In this document: positions 53,578 to 63,913 of the stretch, in pieces | Position numbering within the stretch: position 1 is the stretch's first letter | Layout: the number at the start of each line of letters is the position of its first letter | Origin: Acidobacteriota bacterium | GTDB taxonomy: Bacteria > Acidobacteriota > Vicinamibacteria > Fen-336 | Assembly (NCBI GenBank): GCA_011526565.1 | Contig: WYBL01000152.1 | Span: 38,936-102,935 of the forward strand | Direction: 5' to 3' | DNA: 64,000 nucleotides | Notes under the pieces: model-generated | The model's input: the letters and a program-made list of their open reading frames with translations, nothing else | What the model was told of the DNA's origin: nothing | Database searches by the model: none | Program-made: the position numbers and the translations under genes

Positions 53578-54982
53578 GCGTGAGCGACGGGCGCGGCATC
53601 GGCCTCGTGGGGGCCGCTCTCGTCGCGGGCCTCGCGGGCGGTGCCGTCGGCGGCCTCCTGGCGCGATCGCCGGCCCCGGCTCCCGCCGTCGCGTCGGGGC
53701 CCGCGGCCGCCGACCCGCTGTCGGGCGCCGCGCCACCTGCGGGATTCGCCGAGGCCGCCGCGCGCGCACTGCCGGCCGTCGTGCTCGTGCGCCTGCTCGA
53801 GCCGCCGCCGGAGCGGCCCCTGCTGCTCGACCCGCTGAGCGGCGAAGGCGAGGCGCGGCCGCGGCTCGCCGAAGGCTCGGGCTTCGTGATCGACCCCGGG
53901 GGCCTGATCGTCACCAGCCGCCACCTGCTCGGCGGCAGCGAGCGCGCCCTCGTGCGCTTCGCGGACCGCTCCGAGGCGATCGCCCGGCTCGCGGGCGATG
54001 ACGCGATCACCGACCTCGCCCTGCTCCGCGTCGAGCGCAGCGGGTTGCCGGCGTTGCGCTTCGGCGATTCGACGCGGCTCCGGGTCGGCGACTGGGTCGG
54101 CGCGCTCGGCCACCCGCTGCGCTTCGAGGACTCCTTCACGGTCGGCGTGTTGTCCTCGCGCGGCCGCAAGCTGTTCGACCGCAGCTTCGACTCCTACCTG
54201 CAGACCGACGCGGCGATCAATCCCGGCAACTCCGGCGGCCCGCTGCTCGACGCCTCGGGCGCCGTCGTGGGAGTCGTCGCGGCGGTGTCCGGCCGCGGCC
54301 AGGGGCTGGGCTTCGCGGTGCCGAGCGACGCCGCCGCGGCGGTGATCGAGCAACTGCGCCGGGCGGGTCGGGTCACCCGCGGCTACCTCGGTGCCCAGTT
54401 GCGCGACGTGGATCCCGACCTGGCGAGCCTGCTGTCGTTGCCGGCCGCGCGCGGCGCTGCGGTCGTGGACGTCGCCCCGGGAGGCCCCGCGGAAGCGGCC
54501 GGCCTGCGCGCCTGGGACGTGATCACCGGCCTCGACGGCGGGCCGGCCGCCAGTGCCGACGCCATCGTCGCCGCGATCGCCGCGCGCGCCCCCGGCGCCG
54601 CCGTCGAACTGCATCTCTGGCGCGACGGGCGGGCCGTGCCGGCCCGCGCGACGCTCGCCGAGCGGCCGGCCCCGAGGGTGCGTCCGCGACCCACGCTCAC
54701 GCCGCCTGCGCCGCTCGGGCTCGAGGTCGAGTCGGGCACGGGCGGCGGCCGGCCGGGCGTCGTGGTGCGGCGCGTGCTGCGTCCGGCCCCGGGGCCGGAG
54801 GCGATCGAGGCGGGCGACGTCGTGCTCGAACTGAACCGCCGGAACGTTCCCGACGTCGAGGCCTGGCGGCAGGCGGCCGAGCGCCTCGCGCCCGGCGAGG
54901 CCGCGTTCCTCTACGTGCACCGGCCCCGCGAGGGGCGCCGGTTGCTGGTCAAGCTGCGGGCCTGGCCCGAGGCGGGAGAGCG

Positions 54983-54986
<4 letters not shown>
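53574..54986 (+). CDS. HtrA/Deg-type periplasmic serine protease with two PDZ domains
   Basis: 470 aa. An N-terminal membrane or signal helix (about 7-30; GLVGAALVAGLAGGAVGG) leads to a trypsin-like domain with catalytic triad H117 (SRHLLGG), D147 (ITDLAL) and S220 (NPGNSGGPLL). Two PDZ-like regions follow (about 275-365 and 375-465). It degrades or refolds damaged envelope proteins. It is coupled by 4-bp overlap to the sigma-54 regulator downstream, which may respond to envelope stress; this link is inferred. Confidence 0.92.
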
Positions 54987-56348
<1,362 letters not shown>

Positions 56349-56356
<8 letters not shown>

Positions 56357-57512
56357 GTCCGGGGCCCTGCGCCTCGGCACCATGGCCGCGGTCGCGGTCG
56401 CGTGGCTCGCGCCCGTCACCCTCGTGCGCACGGACGCGGTCTTCCTGCTGTTGGCCGCGGCCCTGGCGTGGCAGTGGCTCGCGGGCTCGCGCGCGGCGGA
56501 CCTGCCGCTGATCGCGGCGGCCGCCGCGGTCACGGCCTCCCACGTACTCTCCGCGTGGGCCGCCTCGGGGCAGGTGAGGCTGCCGCCGATCGTGGCGCCG
56601 CTCCTCGTGCTGGTGGCCGTCGCCCACCTGAAGACGGGGCCAGCCGTCGGGACCGCCGTCGCGGCCAGCGCGGCCACCTGGTCGGCCGTGGGCCTGGCTG
56701 CCTGGGGGCTGTTCCACCTCGACCTGATTCCCGTCAGCCACCTCGCCACGCCCAACTCCGCGAACCTCCCCGGTGCCGCCCGCGTGTCGGGCGTGCTCTC
56801 GAGCAACTCGCTCGCGCTCTACGTCGGCCTCTCGATCCCGTGGATCGTGCACGGGCGCTGGGGGCGCCGGCGCGCTCGCCTGCTGGCGCTGGCGCTGACG
56901 CTGGCCGCGGCCGCCGGCGCGCAGTCGCGCGGACTGGTGTCGGTCTTCGTCGCGCTCTCGGCACCGGTGCGTGACGCCACCGCCTTCTGGCACGCCGTGC
57001 GGCGGGCGAGCCGGGTGCTGGCACTCGCCGGCCTTGTCGCCCTGGGGCCCGTCACCTGGTGGGCGATCGCGCCCCGGGACGAGGGCGGATGGGAACCGCG
57101 GGTCAACGCCTACGCGCTGCTCCACGCGGCGTCGCTGCGGCTGTGGCAGCAGAGCCCCTGGGTGGGCTGGGGCCCCGGCAGCTTCCCGCACGCGTACGCG
57201 CGGGTGACGACGGCCGAGGAGCGGGGCGCCACCTTCCCGCCGCTGCAGGCGGCCGGCATGGGGCCCCACTCGCCGGCACTCGCGGCGCTGGCGGAGACGG
57301 GGCTCGTCGGATTCGCGGCCTGGGCTGCGCTGTCCGCCGTCGTCCTGAGGCGCCTCGGGGCCGCGCCCCCGGGATCGGTCCCGCACGCCGTCCGCTACGC
57401 GGTCGCCGGCCTGCTGGTGGCGACGCTGCACATGGACTTCGAGTTGCTGCGCAGCCTGTGGGCGCTGATCGGCCTCGGGCTCGCGGCGGCGCGGCACGGG
57501 GAGCCGTGCTAG
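56349..57512 (+). CDS. O-antigen ligase/polymerase-like membrane protein
   Basis: 387 aa with about ten membrane helices. The Wzy/WaaL-like signature lies in the large periplasmic loop (GSFPHAYARV) and the following MGPHSPALAALAETGLVG, whose histidine and arginine-region are typical. It would join or polymerise surface polysaccharide on a lipid carrier. The ATG overlaps the regulator stop by 8 bp. Its TAG stop forms part of the rnpB -10 box. Confidence 0.78.
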
Positions 57513-57515
57513 GCT
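57510..57515 (+). promoter_or_regulatory. -10 box of rnpB
   Basis: TAGGCT lies over the stop codon of the previous gene and 6-7 nt before the predicted 5' end of RNase P RNA. This agreement supports reading TAnnnT strings elsewhere in the window as -10 boxes. Confidence 0.5.
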
Positions 57516-57521
57516 CCTTGC

Positions 57522-57922
57522 GTCCGGAGAGAGAGGCGGGCGATCGCCGCGGCTGACGTCGGCCGGGGAGGAAAGTCCGGACTCCATGGGCAGCGTGCTG
57601 GTTAACGGCCAGCGAGGGCGACCTCAGGGAAAGTGCCACAGAGAACAGACCGCCGAACTCGCGGGGGCGACCTCGCGGGTGGCAAGGGTGAAACGGTGCG
57701 GTAAGAGCGCACCGCCGGGGTGGCGACACTCCCGGGCACGGCAAACCCCACGCGGAGCAAGGTCGAATAGGGGGGCGTTCGAGGCTGGCCCGGCCGAAGC
57801 CCCCGGGTAGACCGCTGGAGCGCGCGGGCAACCGCGCGCCTAGAGGAATGACCGCCGCCGCCGAACGCCCGCCGCGAGGCGGGAGGGAAGCGGGACAGAA
57901 TCCGGCTTACAGCCTCTCTCCC
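57522..57922 (+). ncRNA. rnpB: RNase P RNA (bacterial class A)
   Basis: The catalytic RNA that removes tRNA 5' leaders. GAGGAAAGTCCGG (57568-57580) and ACAGAATCCGGCTTAC (57895-57910) are the two hallmark conserved strings, and AGAGGAATGACCGCC lies between. P1 closes with GAGAGAGGC (57529-57537) paired to GCCTCTCTC (57912-57920). About 400 nt, normal for type A. Ends are placed from P1 and may shift by a few bases. A TTCTTTTCG stretch follows, the only hint of a terminator. Confidence 0.95.
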
Positions 57923-57980
57923 CGGACACTTCTTTTCGAATCGGGCAAGGATCGACGGACCAACGGCGACGAGGAGCGGA

Positions 57981-58913
57981 ATGCGGGTCCTGGTGACGGG
58001 CGGGTGCGGTTTCATCGGCAGCCATCTGACCGAGGCCCTCGTGCGCGAGGGGCACGAGGTGCGCGTGCTCGACAACTTCTTCTCGGGCCGCCGCGCCAAC
58101 CTCAAGGCCGTGGCGCGCGACGTCGAGGTCCTGCGCGGTGACTGCGCCGACCCACGAGCGGCCGCGCGCGCCGTGAAAGGCGTCGAGGTCGTCTATCACG
58201 AGGCCGCCGTGCCCAGCGTCGCCCGCTCGGTCGACGACCCGGCGCTGTCGCACCGCGCCAACTCGACCGCGACCCTGACGATGCTGACCGCGGCCCGCGA
58301 CGCCGGCGTGCGCCGCTTCGTGTACGCGGGATCGTCGTCGGTCTACGGCGACACCCCGAAGCTGCCCAAGCGCGAGGACATGGCGCCGAAGCCGCTCTCG
58401 CCCTACGCGATCGGCAAGCTGACCGGCGAGCAGTACCTGCGCGTGTTCCACCAGCTCTACGGCCTCGAGACGCTGACGCTGCGCTACTTCAACGTGTTCG
58501 GGCCGCGCCAGGACCCGGGCTCTCCCTACTCGGGCGTGATCAGCCTGTTCACGACGGCGCTGCTCGCGGGCCGCACGCCCGTGATCTACGGCGACGGCCG
58601 CCAGAGCCGGGACTTCACCTACGTCGAGAACGTCGTGCGCGGCAACCTGCTGGCGCTGCGTGCGCCGCGAGCCGAGGGCCAGGCCTGCAACGTCGCCACC
58701 GGCCGGCGGATCACGCTGCTGCAGTTGCTCGCGGAGCTCTCGCGGCTGGTCGGTGCCAGGCCGAAGGCCGAGAAGCGGCCGGCCCGCCGCGGCGACATCC
58801 GCCACAGCCTCGCCGACATCGGCGCGGCCCGCCGCCTGCTCGGCTACCGGCCCGTCGTCGACTTCGAGACCGGGCTGCGGCGCACCGTGGAGTGGTATCG
58901 GACCCGGAGCTGA
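57981..58913 (+). CDS. NAD-dependent sugar-nucleotide epimerase (extended SDR)
   Basis: 310 aa. VTGGCGFIGSHL binds NAD, SPYAIGK contains the catalytic YxxxK, and FNVFGPRQDPGSPYSGVI is typical of the UDP-GlcNAc/GalNAc 4-epimerase (WbpP-like) group. It makes a sugar nucleotide for surface polysaccharide, in line with the O-antigen ligase gene upstream. A GAGGAGCGGA ribosome site abuts the ATG. Exact sugar unknown. Confidence 0.9.
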   Translation: MRVLVTGGCGFIGSHLTEALVREGHEVRVLDNFFSGRRANLKAVARDVEVLRGDCADPRAAARAVKGVEVVYHEAAVPSVARSVDDPALSHRANSTATLTMLTAARDAGVRRFVYAGSSSVYGDTPKLPKREDMAPKPLSPYAIGKLTGEQYLRVFHQLYGLETLTLRYFNVFGPRQDPGSPYSGVISLFTTALLAGRTPVIYGDGRQSRDFTYVENVVRGNLLALRAPRAEGQACNVATGRRITLLQLLAELSRLVGARPKAEKRPARRGDIRHSLADIGAARRLLGYRPVVDFETGLRRTVEWYRTRS

Positions 58914-58920
58914 ACCGGAT

Positions 58921-60192
58921 TCAGCGACCGCGCGGCCCTGTACCGGGCCTGGGCAGCGCCCGCAGGTGGGCCTCCCAGCTCCGCTGGAACTCCGAGTAGG
59001 ACAGCCGCAGCACCCCGGGCAGCGCTTCCTCGGCCGGGACCCGGTCGCCGAGCGTGGCCAGTAGCCGGACCAGGCCCTCCTCGCCGACCAGGCGCAGGAC
59101 GTGGGCCACTGCCGACAGGCTCTGCGCGTAGGCCACCTGGGCCTCGGCCTCGTCCATCGCGACGAACGGGCCCTCGAGCTGGAGGATGGCGCCGAACTTC
59201 CCGGCCCGCAGCCGCCGCGCCAGGGCTGCGTCCTCGCGAGCGGGGTCGCCGCCCTCGAGCCACTGCGAGACGCCCTCCTGCAGCCAGTAGGGGCAGTTGC
59301 CGCCGGTGCGGGCGGTGACGAAGGAATGGGCCAGCTCGTGGCGCAGCAGCCGCGCCATCGCGGGCGACGGGCGCTCCACGCCGCCGGTCGGCACCCGGAT
59401 GGCCTCCGGGGCGTTGACGGCCGCAGCCCACTCCGGGACCCGCTCGTCGGCCCAGGCCTGTCCCGTTTCGAGCACGACGGTCACCGGCTCGGCAGGCTCC
59501 GCCGCCAGCCGCCGGGCGAACTCCTCCCACGCCGCGGTCAGAATCCGCAGCACTTCGTTGCCGAGCGGGGCGTTGACTCCACCGTCGTAGCGCAGGCGGA
59601 GTTGGGCGCCCTGGGCGCGGGGTGGCGCCGGGGCGACGTCCCCGAGCTTGCGCCGGACCTCCGGGTCGGGCCGCAGCTCCAGCGCGCGACGATAGGCGAG
59701 CTCGGCCCCGGGGCGATCGCCGAGCGCGGCGCGCGCGTCGCCGAGCAGCGCGTACCCGGTGGCGTCCCCGGGCTCGAGCCCCACCGCCCGGGCTGCGGCC
59801 TCCGCCGCGCCGCGGGCGTCGCCGACGGCGAGCGAAGCCTCGGCCAGCAGGTGAAGCGCCGCCAGCGACCGGGGATCGCGCCTCAGGGCCCGTCGCGCCA
59901 GCGTCACCGCCTCGAGCGCGGCGCCGTCTGCCAGGCGCTGCCGGGCCTGCTCGACGTCGGGAGCGGCGACGGGTGGCGGGGCCGCCTCGCGCACGACGCG
60001 CCGCACCAGCTCCCGCGGGATCGCGAAGACCCCGCCGTTGCGCTCGTAGAACAACTGAGCGCCCTGCTCCCAGGTGCGATCGGCGGTGAAGCTGCGTCCG
60101 TTGTGCAGCTCGACGACGTCGGCAGCGGCCGTCGCCGCGGCGGAGATCAGCACGGCCAGCGCGACGCAGCGCGCGGCGGCGCGCCGGCTCAG
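58921..60192 (-). CDS. Exported TPR protein with C-terminal MA-type metallopeptidase domain
   Basis: About 423 aa. Signal peptide (about 3-25), a short N-terminal beta region (VVELHNGRSF), TPR-like helical repeats (about 70-180; AVGLEPGDATGYALLGDARAALG), then a zinc peptidase domain with LLRHELAHSFV (HExxH), and a late WLQEGVSQWLEGG. No ATG, GTG or TTG lies near the expected start; the CTG at 60192, overlapping the stop of the upstream gene as CTGA, is the best candidate. It is probably translated by coupling to the DUF4388 gene. Confidence 0.78.
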   Translation of the reverse strand: MSRRAAARCVALAVLISAAATAAADVVELHNGRSFTADRTWEQGAQLFYERNGGVFAIPRELVRRVVREAAPPPVAAPDVEQARQRLADGAALEAVTLARRALRRDPRSLAALHLLAEASLAVGDARGAAEAAARAVGLEPGDATGYALLGDARAALGDRPGAELAYRRALELRPDPEVRRKLGDVAPAPPRAQGAQLRLRYDGGVNAPLGNEVLRILTAAWEEFARRLAAEPAEPVTVVLETGQAWADERVPEWAAAVNAPEAIRVPTGGVERPSPAMARLLRHELAHSFVTARTGGNCPYWLQEGVSQWLEGGDPAREDAALARRLRAGKFGAILQLEGPFVAMDEAEAQVAYAQSLSAVAHVLRLVGEEGLVRLLATLGDRVPAEEALPGVLRLSYSEFQRSWEAHLRALPRPGTGPRGR

Positions 60193-62156
60193 GGCAGCGC
60201 GCTCCGCAGCGCCACGGGCTTGGGGGCCGCGCCGCCGGCCTTGAAGTAGCCCGGGACGTCCGCGGCCGCCGCCTGCGACTCGGAGTCGGCGAGACCCCAC
60301 AGCAGGCGGTAGCAGTCGCGCTTCTGGTAGCGCACCGGCACGACGAACATCTCCTCGGAGGACACCGCCGTGGCGGCCTTCGTCACCGTCTCCGCGGCAC
60401 AGGCGACCAGCAACTGCGTGGTCCACGACTTGCCGCTGGCGCGCGCCGCTGTCGCGAACTGACGGGCCGCCGCGTCGAGGTCGCCGCGGCGCAGCGCCGC
60501 GGAAGCCTCGGTCCAACCGGCGGGCCGAGCGCCGGCCGGCTTCGCGGGCGCGGGCCTGGCAGGCGCGGCCTTGGCCGCCGGAGGCGGGGCGGGGCGCGCT
60601 GCAGCCGTGGTCGGCGGCGCCGCGGGGGCCGCGGCAGTGGTCGCGGGCGGCCGGGCGGCCACTGTGTTCGGCGGAGCTGCGGCCGGCGCGGAGGGCGCCG
60701 CTGCGGCGCTGGCAGCGGGTGCCGGGCCCGCATCGGTCGCGCTCGCCGCAGCGCCGGTGGACGGGCTGTTCGCGGCCTGGGCCGTGGGCTGCGGACGGGC
60801 CGCGGCGACCGTCGTGGGCGGCGCGGGAGGCACCGCCGGGGCAGCGCCAGGACCCGCGAAGAAGTACCAGATCGCTCCGGCAGCGATCAGCGCCAAGCCT
60901 CCGAGCCCCAGCGCGATCGCGGGGGACTGGCGCTGGCGCCGGCCCGCCTGCGGCCGCCGGGGCTGCGGCTGGGGCGCGAGCGGCTTGCTCGGGAACTCGG
61001 GTTCCCACGAGCGCCGCTCGAACGGCGTGAGCGGGCCCTCGGTCGCCGGCTTGTCCTTGAGCAGCCCGTCGATCGCGGCCAGGTCGGCCTTGCTGGCGCG
61101 TGCGGCCGGCGTCGGGGGCGGCTCCGGCGGCGGCGCGATGTCGAGTGGCTCGGGCGCCGGCTCCTCCTCGACCGTCGGCGGCTCCGGTTCCGGCGCCGAC
61201 TCGGCCGCGCGCATCGCGTCGAACGACTTCTGGACGTCGGCCGCGTTGAGCCGCGAGAACGTCTCGTCGAGCGTCGCCTCCAGCGAGGGCTCCGCGGCGT
61301 CCTCCGTCAGCTCGGCGGGGCGCACGCTGGCGAACGGGCTCGGCAGCATCATCGTCTGCGACTGCGGCTCGGGCGAGGTGGCGAACAGCGGCGTCTCGTC
61401 CGTCGCCAGCCCGAGGTCGAGCGGGGCCTCTTCGGCCGCGAGGTTCATCTCCCCGCCGCCGCGGTTCTCGACGACGCCCAGGAACAGCAGCCCGCACGCG
61501 GTCTTGGCGGCCTCGAACTCGTCGAGGGCCGCTGCGGCCGCCGCCTCCTTGAGCGAGCGCGTCCCGTCGAGCTGGTCGAGCAGCGGTCCGGCCTCGGACT
61601 TCACCTCGCCCGCCTCGGTGGCGCCCGGGCCCAGCATCGCGTCGAGCGAGCCGAGGTGACGCAGCACGAACGCGCGGTCGGTCGCGCGCCGCGCCGCGGC
61701 CAGCACCAGCTTCGGCGTCGAGAGCTTGAGGTCGATCGCGCCCTTGGGCAGCACGCCGTCCTCGAACTCGAAGCTGCCCACCTCGTATGCGAGCACGTCC
61801 GCCAGGATCTGCTCGACCTTGCCGCGGGCCGCCTCGCCGATCTCGCGCTGGCTGACGAACCCGCTGTCCTGCAGCGCCTTCGCCAGCGGGTTGCCGGGTC
61901 CGACCCGCGCCTTCACCTCGGCGAGCTGCTCGGCCGTGAGCTTGCCCGCGGCGATCAGGATCGCGCCCAGCTCGTCGCGCGGGTCGTTCGACGACCCGAA
62001 CAGGATGCGCCCCGAGCGGAAGTAGAGCGCCTTCTGGTAGGTCGTGCCTTCGACCTTGAGCGAGCCCGTCACGCCGTTGCGGTGGAGGCTCATCAGCACG
62101 AGCGGGAACGTCCGGGGATCGATGCTGCCGCTGATCGGCGCCGCCTCGTCGCTCAT
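60189..62156 (-). CDS. DUF4388-domain protein with a transmembrane segment and Ala/Pro-rich linker
   Basis: 655 aa. The N-terminal DUF4388 domain (about 1-170; SLKVEGTTYQKALYFRSGRILFGSSNDPRDELG) occurs in signalling proteins of Acidobacteriota and Myxococcota. After an acidic low-complexity part a single membrane helix (about 422-440, AIALGLGGLALIAAGAIWYFF) leads to a long Ala/Pro-rich spacer and a small C-terminal domain (about 570-655). The C-terminal domain would be periplasmic. It is coupled to the TPR peptidase downstream. Function unknown; a cell-envelope sensor is possible. Confidence 0.8.
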   Translation of the reverse strand: MSDEAAPISGSIDPRTFPLVLMSLHRNGVTGSLKVEGTTYQKALYFRSGRILFGSSNDPRDELGAILIAAGKLTAEQLAEVKARVGPGNPLAKALQDSGFVSQREIGEAARGKVEQILADVLAYEVGSFEFEDGVLPKGAIDLKLSTPKLVLAAARRATDRAFVLRHLGSLDAMLGPGATEAGEVKSEAGPLLDQLDGTRSLKEAAAAAALDEFEAAKTACGLLFLGVVENRGGGEMNLAAEEAPLDLGLATDETPLFATSPEPQSQTMMLPSPFASVRPAELTEDAAEPSLEATLDETFSRLNAADVQKSFDAMRAAESAPEPEPPTVEEEPAPEPLDIAPPPEPPPTPAARASKADLAAIDGLLKDKPATEGPLTPFERRSWEPEFPSKPLAPQPQPRRPQAGRRQRQSPAIALGLGGLALIAAGAIWYFFAGPGAAPAVPPAPPTTVAAARPQPTAQAANSPSTGAAASATDAGPAPAASAAAAPSAPAAAPPNTVAARPPATTAAAPAAPPTTAAARPAPPPAAKAAPARPAPAKPAGARPAGWTEASAALRRGDLDAAARQFATAARASGKSWTTQLLVACAAETVTKAATAVSSEEMFVVPVRYQKRDCYRLLWGLADSESQAAAADVPGYFKAGGAAPKPVALRSALP

Positions 62157-62198
62157 AGGCCTCCTGGGTGCACGCTCCGCAACATGCCAGCCTGCAAG

Positions 62199-62204
62199 AG
62201 TTTA
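62199..62204 (-). promoter_or_regulatory. -10 box of the DUF4388 gene
   Basis: TAAACT on the minus strand, in GATAAACTC as at 26421. AGGAGG (62160-62165) precedes the ATG at 62156 by only 3 nt. Confidence 0.35.
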
Positions 62205-62247
62205 TCACCTCGCACCGGTCCCCGGCACGGCGATCGCGCCGCTTTGT

Positions 62248-62283
62248 TACACTCGCGGCAGCAACTCGATCCGACTGGGGAGG
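62248..62283 (+). promoter_or_regulatory. -10 box and ribosome site of the zinc-ribbon gene
   Basis: TACACT (62248-62253) precedes GGGGAGG (62277-62283), which is 6 nt before a TTG at 62290. The strong ribosome site decides this unusual start. Confidence 0.45.
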
Positions 62284-62289
62284 TCCGCG

Positions 62290-62619
62290 TTGGTCGAAGA
62301 GGACAAGCGCCGCGAAGACGACTGGTTCCGCCGCAACGAGGAGAAGCTGATCGACGCGGCCCGACAGGCGCGCGAGAAGCGCGAGCGCGAGCGTGCCGAG
62401 ACGGAGGCCGCCGAGGCGCGCGCGAAGCTCAAGGCACTGCACTTCATGAAGTGCCCGAAGTGCGGCCACGACCTGCGCGAGGACGACCTGTCGGGCATCA
62501 AGGTCGACGTCTGCTCGTTCTGCGAGGGCGCGTTCTTCGACGCCGGCGAACTCGAGCAGGTGTTCATGAAGCGCGACGAGGAGCGCAAGGGCCTGCTCGG
62601 CAAGCTCCTGCGCCTCTAG
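62290..62619 (+). CDS. TFIIB-type zinc-ribbon protein
   Basis: 109 aa from a TTG. A long charged helix (about 10-45, RREDDWFRRNEEKLIDAARQ) is followed by a zinc ribbon with MKCPKCGHDL and VDVCSFCEGAFFDAGELE, the zf-TFIIB pattern seen in many small bacterial proteins of unknown role. The helix could form a coiled coil. A NYN nuclease gene follows. Confidence 0.75.
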   Translation: MVEEDKRREDDWFRRNEEKLIDAARQAREKRERERAETEAAEARAKLKALHFMKCPKCGHDLREDDLSGIKVDVCSFCEGAFFDAGELEQVFMKRDEERKGLLGKLLRL

Positions 62620-62622
62620 AGC

Positions 62623-62639
62623 CGACGCTGGCAGCGTCG
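62623..62639 (+). terminator. Intergenic hairpin, CGACGCT-GGC-AGCGTCG
   Basis: A perfect 7-bp stem with 3-nt loop lies between the zinc-ribbon stop (62619) and the NYN gene start (62648). No T-tract follows, so attenuation or mRNA stabilisation fit as well as termination. Confidence 0.4.
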
Positions 62640-62647
62640 CCCGCCCC

Positions 62648-63133
62648 GTGCCGTACCTGATCGACGGCAACAACCTGCTCGGCTCCTGGGGCGGTCCGCG
62701 CGGGCGGGGCGACGCCCGCGAGCAGGTCGTGCGGCGGGTCGTCGCGCTCTGCCGCGGGCTGGGCGCCCGCGCGGTGCTGGTGTTCGACGGCGCGCCGCTG
62801 CGCGCCGATTTCCCCGCGCAGGAGCTGGGGGGCGTGCGCCTGCGCTTCCCGCGGCCTGGCGAAGACGCGGACGGCGTGATCCGCGGCCTCGTCGAGGCCG
62901 CCGCGCGCCCGGCCGAGTGGATCGTCGTCACCTCGGACAAGGCGCTCTATTCGTACTGCCGCACCCGCGGCGCGGCCGTGCTGAGGGCCCACGAGTGGAA
63001 CCGGCTGGAGCGCCGGCCGCTGGCGGCCCCCACCCGTCGCGGCGCCACCGGGGACGGCGAGAAGCCCGCGCGCGAGACCGACGTCGAGGGCTGGCTGGAG
63101 CGCTTCGGCCGCCGCGACTCCTCGGAGGACTGA
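62648..63133 (+). CDS. NYN-domain (YacP/Rae1-like) ribonuclease
   Basis: 161 aa from a GTG. YLIDGNNLLGSWG, VLVFDGAPL and IVVTSDKALYSYCR give the acidic residues of the PIN/NYN fold, as in YacP/Rae1, an endoribonuclease that acts on translating ribosomes in Bacillus. The C-terminal about 40 residues (from RRPLAAPTRR) are a low-complexity basic tail ending VEGWLERFG. It may be an RNA-decay partner; the target is unknown. Confidence 0.82.
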   Translation: MPYLIDGNNLLGSWGGPRGRGDAREQVVRRVVALCRGLGARAVLVFDGAPLRADFPAQELGGVRLRFPRPGEDADGVIRGLVEAAARPAEWIVVTSDKALYSYCRTRGAAVLRAHEWNRLERRPLAAPTRRGATGDGEKPARETDVEGWLERFGRRDSSED

Positions 63134-63148
63134 CCCCTTTCGTTTCCG

Positions 63149-63172
63149 ACGCGTCAACGCCCGTTGACGCGT
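63149..63172. promoter_or_regulatory. 24-bp perfect palindrome
   Basis: ACGCGTCAACG-CC-CGTTGACGCGT, 16 bp after the NYN gene stop. It is either a terminator-like hairpin without a T-tract or an operator; it holds TTGAC on both strands. Confidence 0.5.
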
Positions 63173-63410
63173 GCGCCGATCGCGCCCACCAACGCCCGGC
63201 GCGGCTGAAGCCCCCGAGCGGAGCAGCCACGCTCCCCTTGCGCCGCGGCGCCGGGCCCTGGCCCGCTTCCGGGGGCATCTCGCAACTCGCTGACCCGATT
63301 TCACTTGTAGCGAGAGGTGTGGCCGGCGCCCGGCTTGCTAGAGGAGAGGTCGGGTCGCGCCGGCGCCAGACGGGCCGGGGGGCCGGGGGAGAGACGGCTT
63401 CTTCCCGGAA

Positions 63411-63497
63411 CCGCGAGGCGCCGGCGCGGCCCGAATCGACGACAACCCGAGGAGGGGGCCGCTTCGCGAGGCCCGTGAACGTGCCCCCGCCTCACTC
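63411..63497 (+). repeat. 87-bp direct repeat, copy 1
   Basis: Exact match to 63914-64000, offset 503 bp. It runs from CCGCGAGGCGCCGG to GTGCCCCCGCCTCACTC and ends 36 bp before the ComEA-like ATG. Confidence 0.9.
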
Positions 63498-63532
63498 CGC
63501 GCAACGCCGCACCCGAAACCAGGAGAAGAACC

Positions 63533-63853
63533 ATGATGCTCCGCCGCCTCGCCGCCGCCGCCCTCGCCCTCGCGTTCGCCCTCGGCCTCGCCGCGCCCGC
63601 GCTGGCCGACGCCAAGCCCGTGCCGACCGCGAAGGTCAACATCAACCAGGCCAGCGTGCAGCAGCTCGCGACGCTGCCCGGCGTCGGCGAGAAGCTGGCC
63701 ACCCGCATCCTGGAGCAGCGCCAGAAGCAGGGCACCTTCAAGACCGTGCAGGAGCTGCTCAACGTCAAGGGCATCGGCGAGAAGAACTTCGAACGCCTCG
63801 AGCCCTTCGTCACCGTCGGCGACGCGGCCGCCCGGTCCGGCGGCTCGCGCTAG
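63533..63853 (+). CDS. Exported ComEA-like helix-hairpin-helix protein
   Basis: 106 aa. A signal peptide (about 1-25; ALALAFALGLAAPALA) leads to two helix-hairpin-helix motifs (about 35-95; VNINQASVQQLATLPGVGEKLATRILEQR and LLNVKGIGEKNFERLEPFV), the DNA-binding unit of ComEA. It should sit in the periplasm and bind incoming or envelope DNA. AGGAGAAGAACC precedes the ATG. No competence genes are adjacent. It lies between the two copies of the 87-bp repeat. Confidence 0.88.
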   Translation: MMLRRLAAAALALAFALGLAAPALADAKPVPTAKVNINQASVQQLATLPGVGEKLATRILEQRQKQGTFKTVQELLNVKGIGEKNFERLEPFVTVGDAAARSGGSR

Positions 63854-63913
63854 GCCTCCCGTGGCGCGCGGGGCCCCCCGGGGCCCCCCGCCCCCCGACC
63901 CCCGCGAGGGGGC

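Larger units (their letters stand above)
63134..63532. other. 399-bp gene-free stretch before the ComEA-like gene
   Basis: It contains a 24-bp palindrome (63149-63172), an inverted pair CTCGCT (63286-63291) / AGCGAG (63309-63314) around a slightly AT-richer patch that could hold a promoter, and an 87-bp direct repeat (63411-63497). AGGAG lies before the ATG of the ComEA-like gene. I see no convincing reading frame in it. Confidence 0.6.

Noticed and set aside
60192..62940. Upstream extension of the TPR-peptidase frame to position 62940
   Set aside because: The frame stays open by GC bias, but the extension runs through the DUF4388 gene in another frame and loses the signal peptide position.
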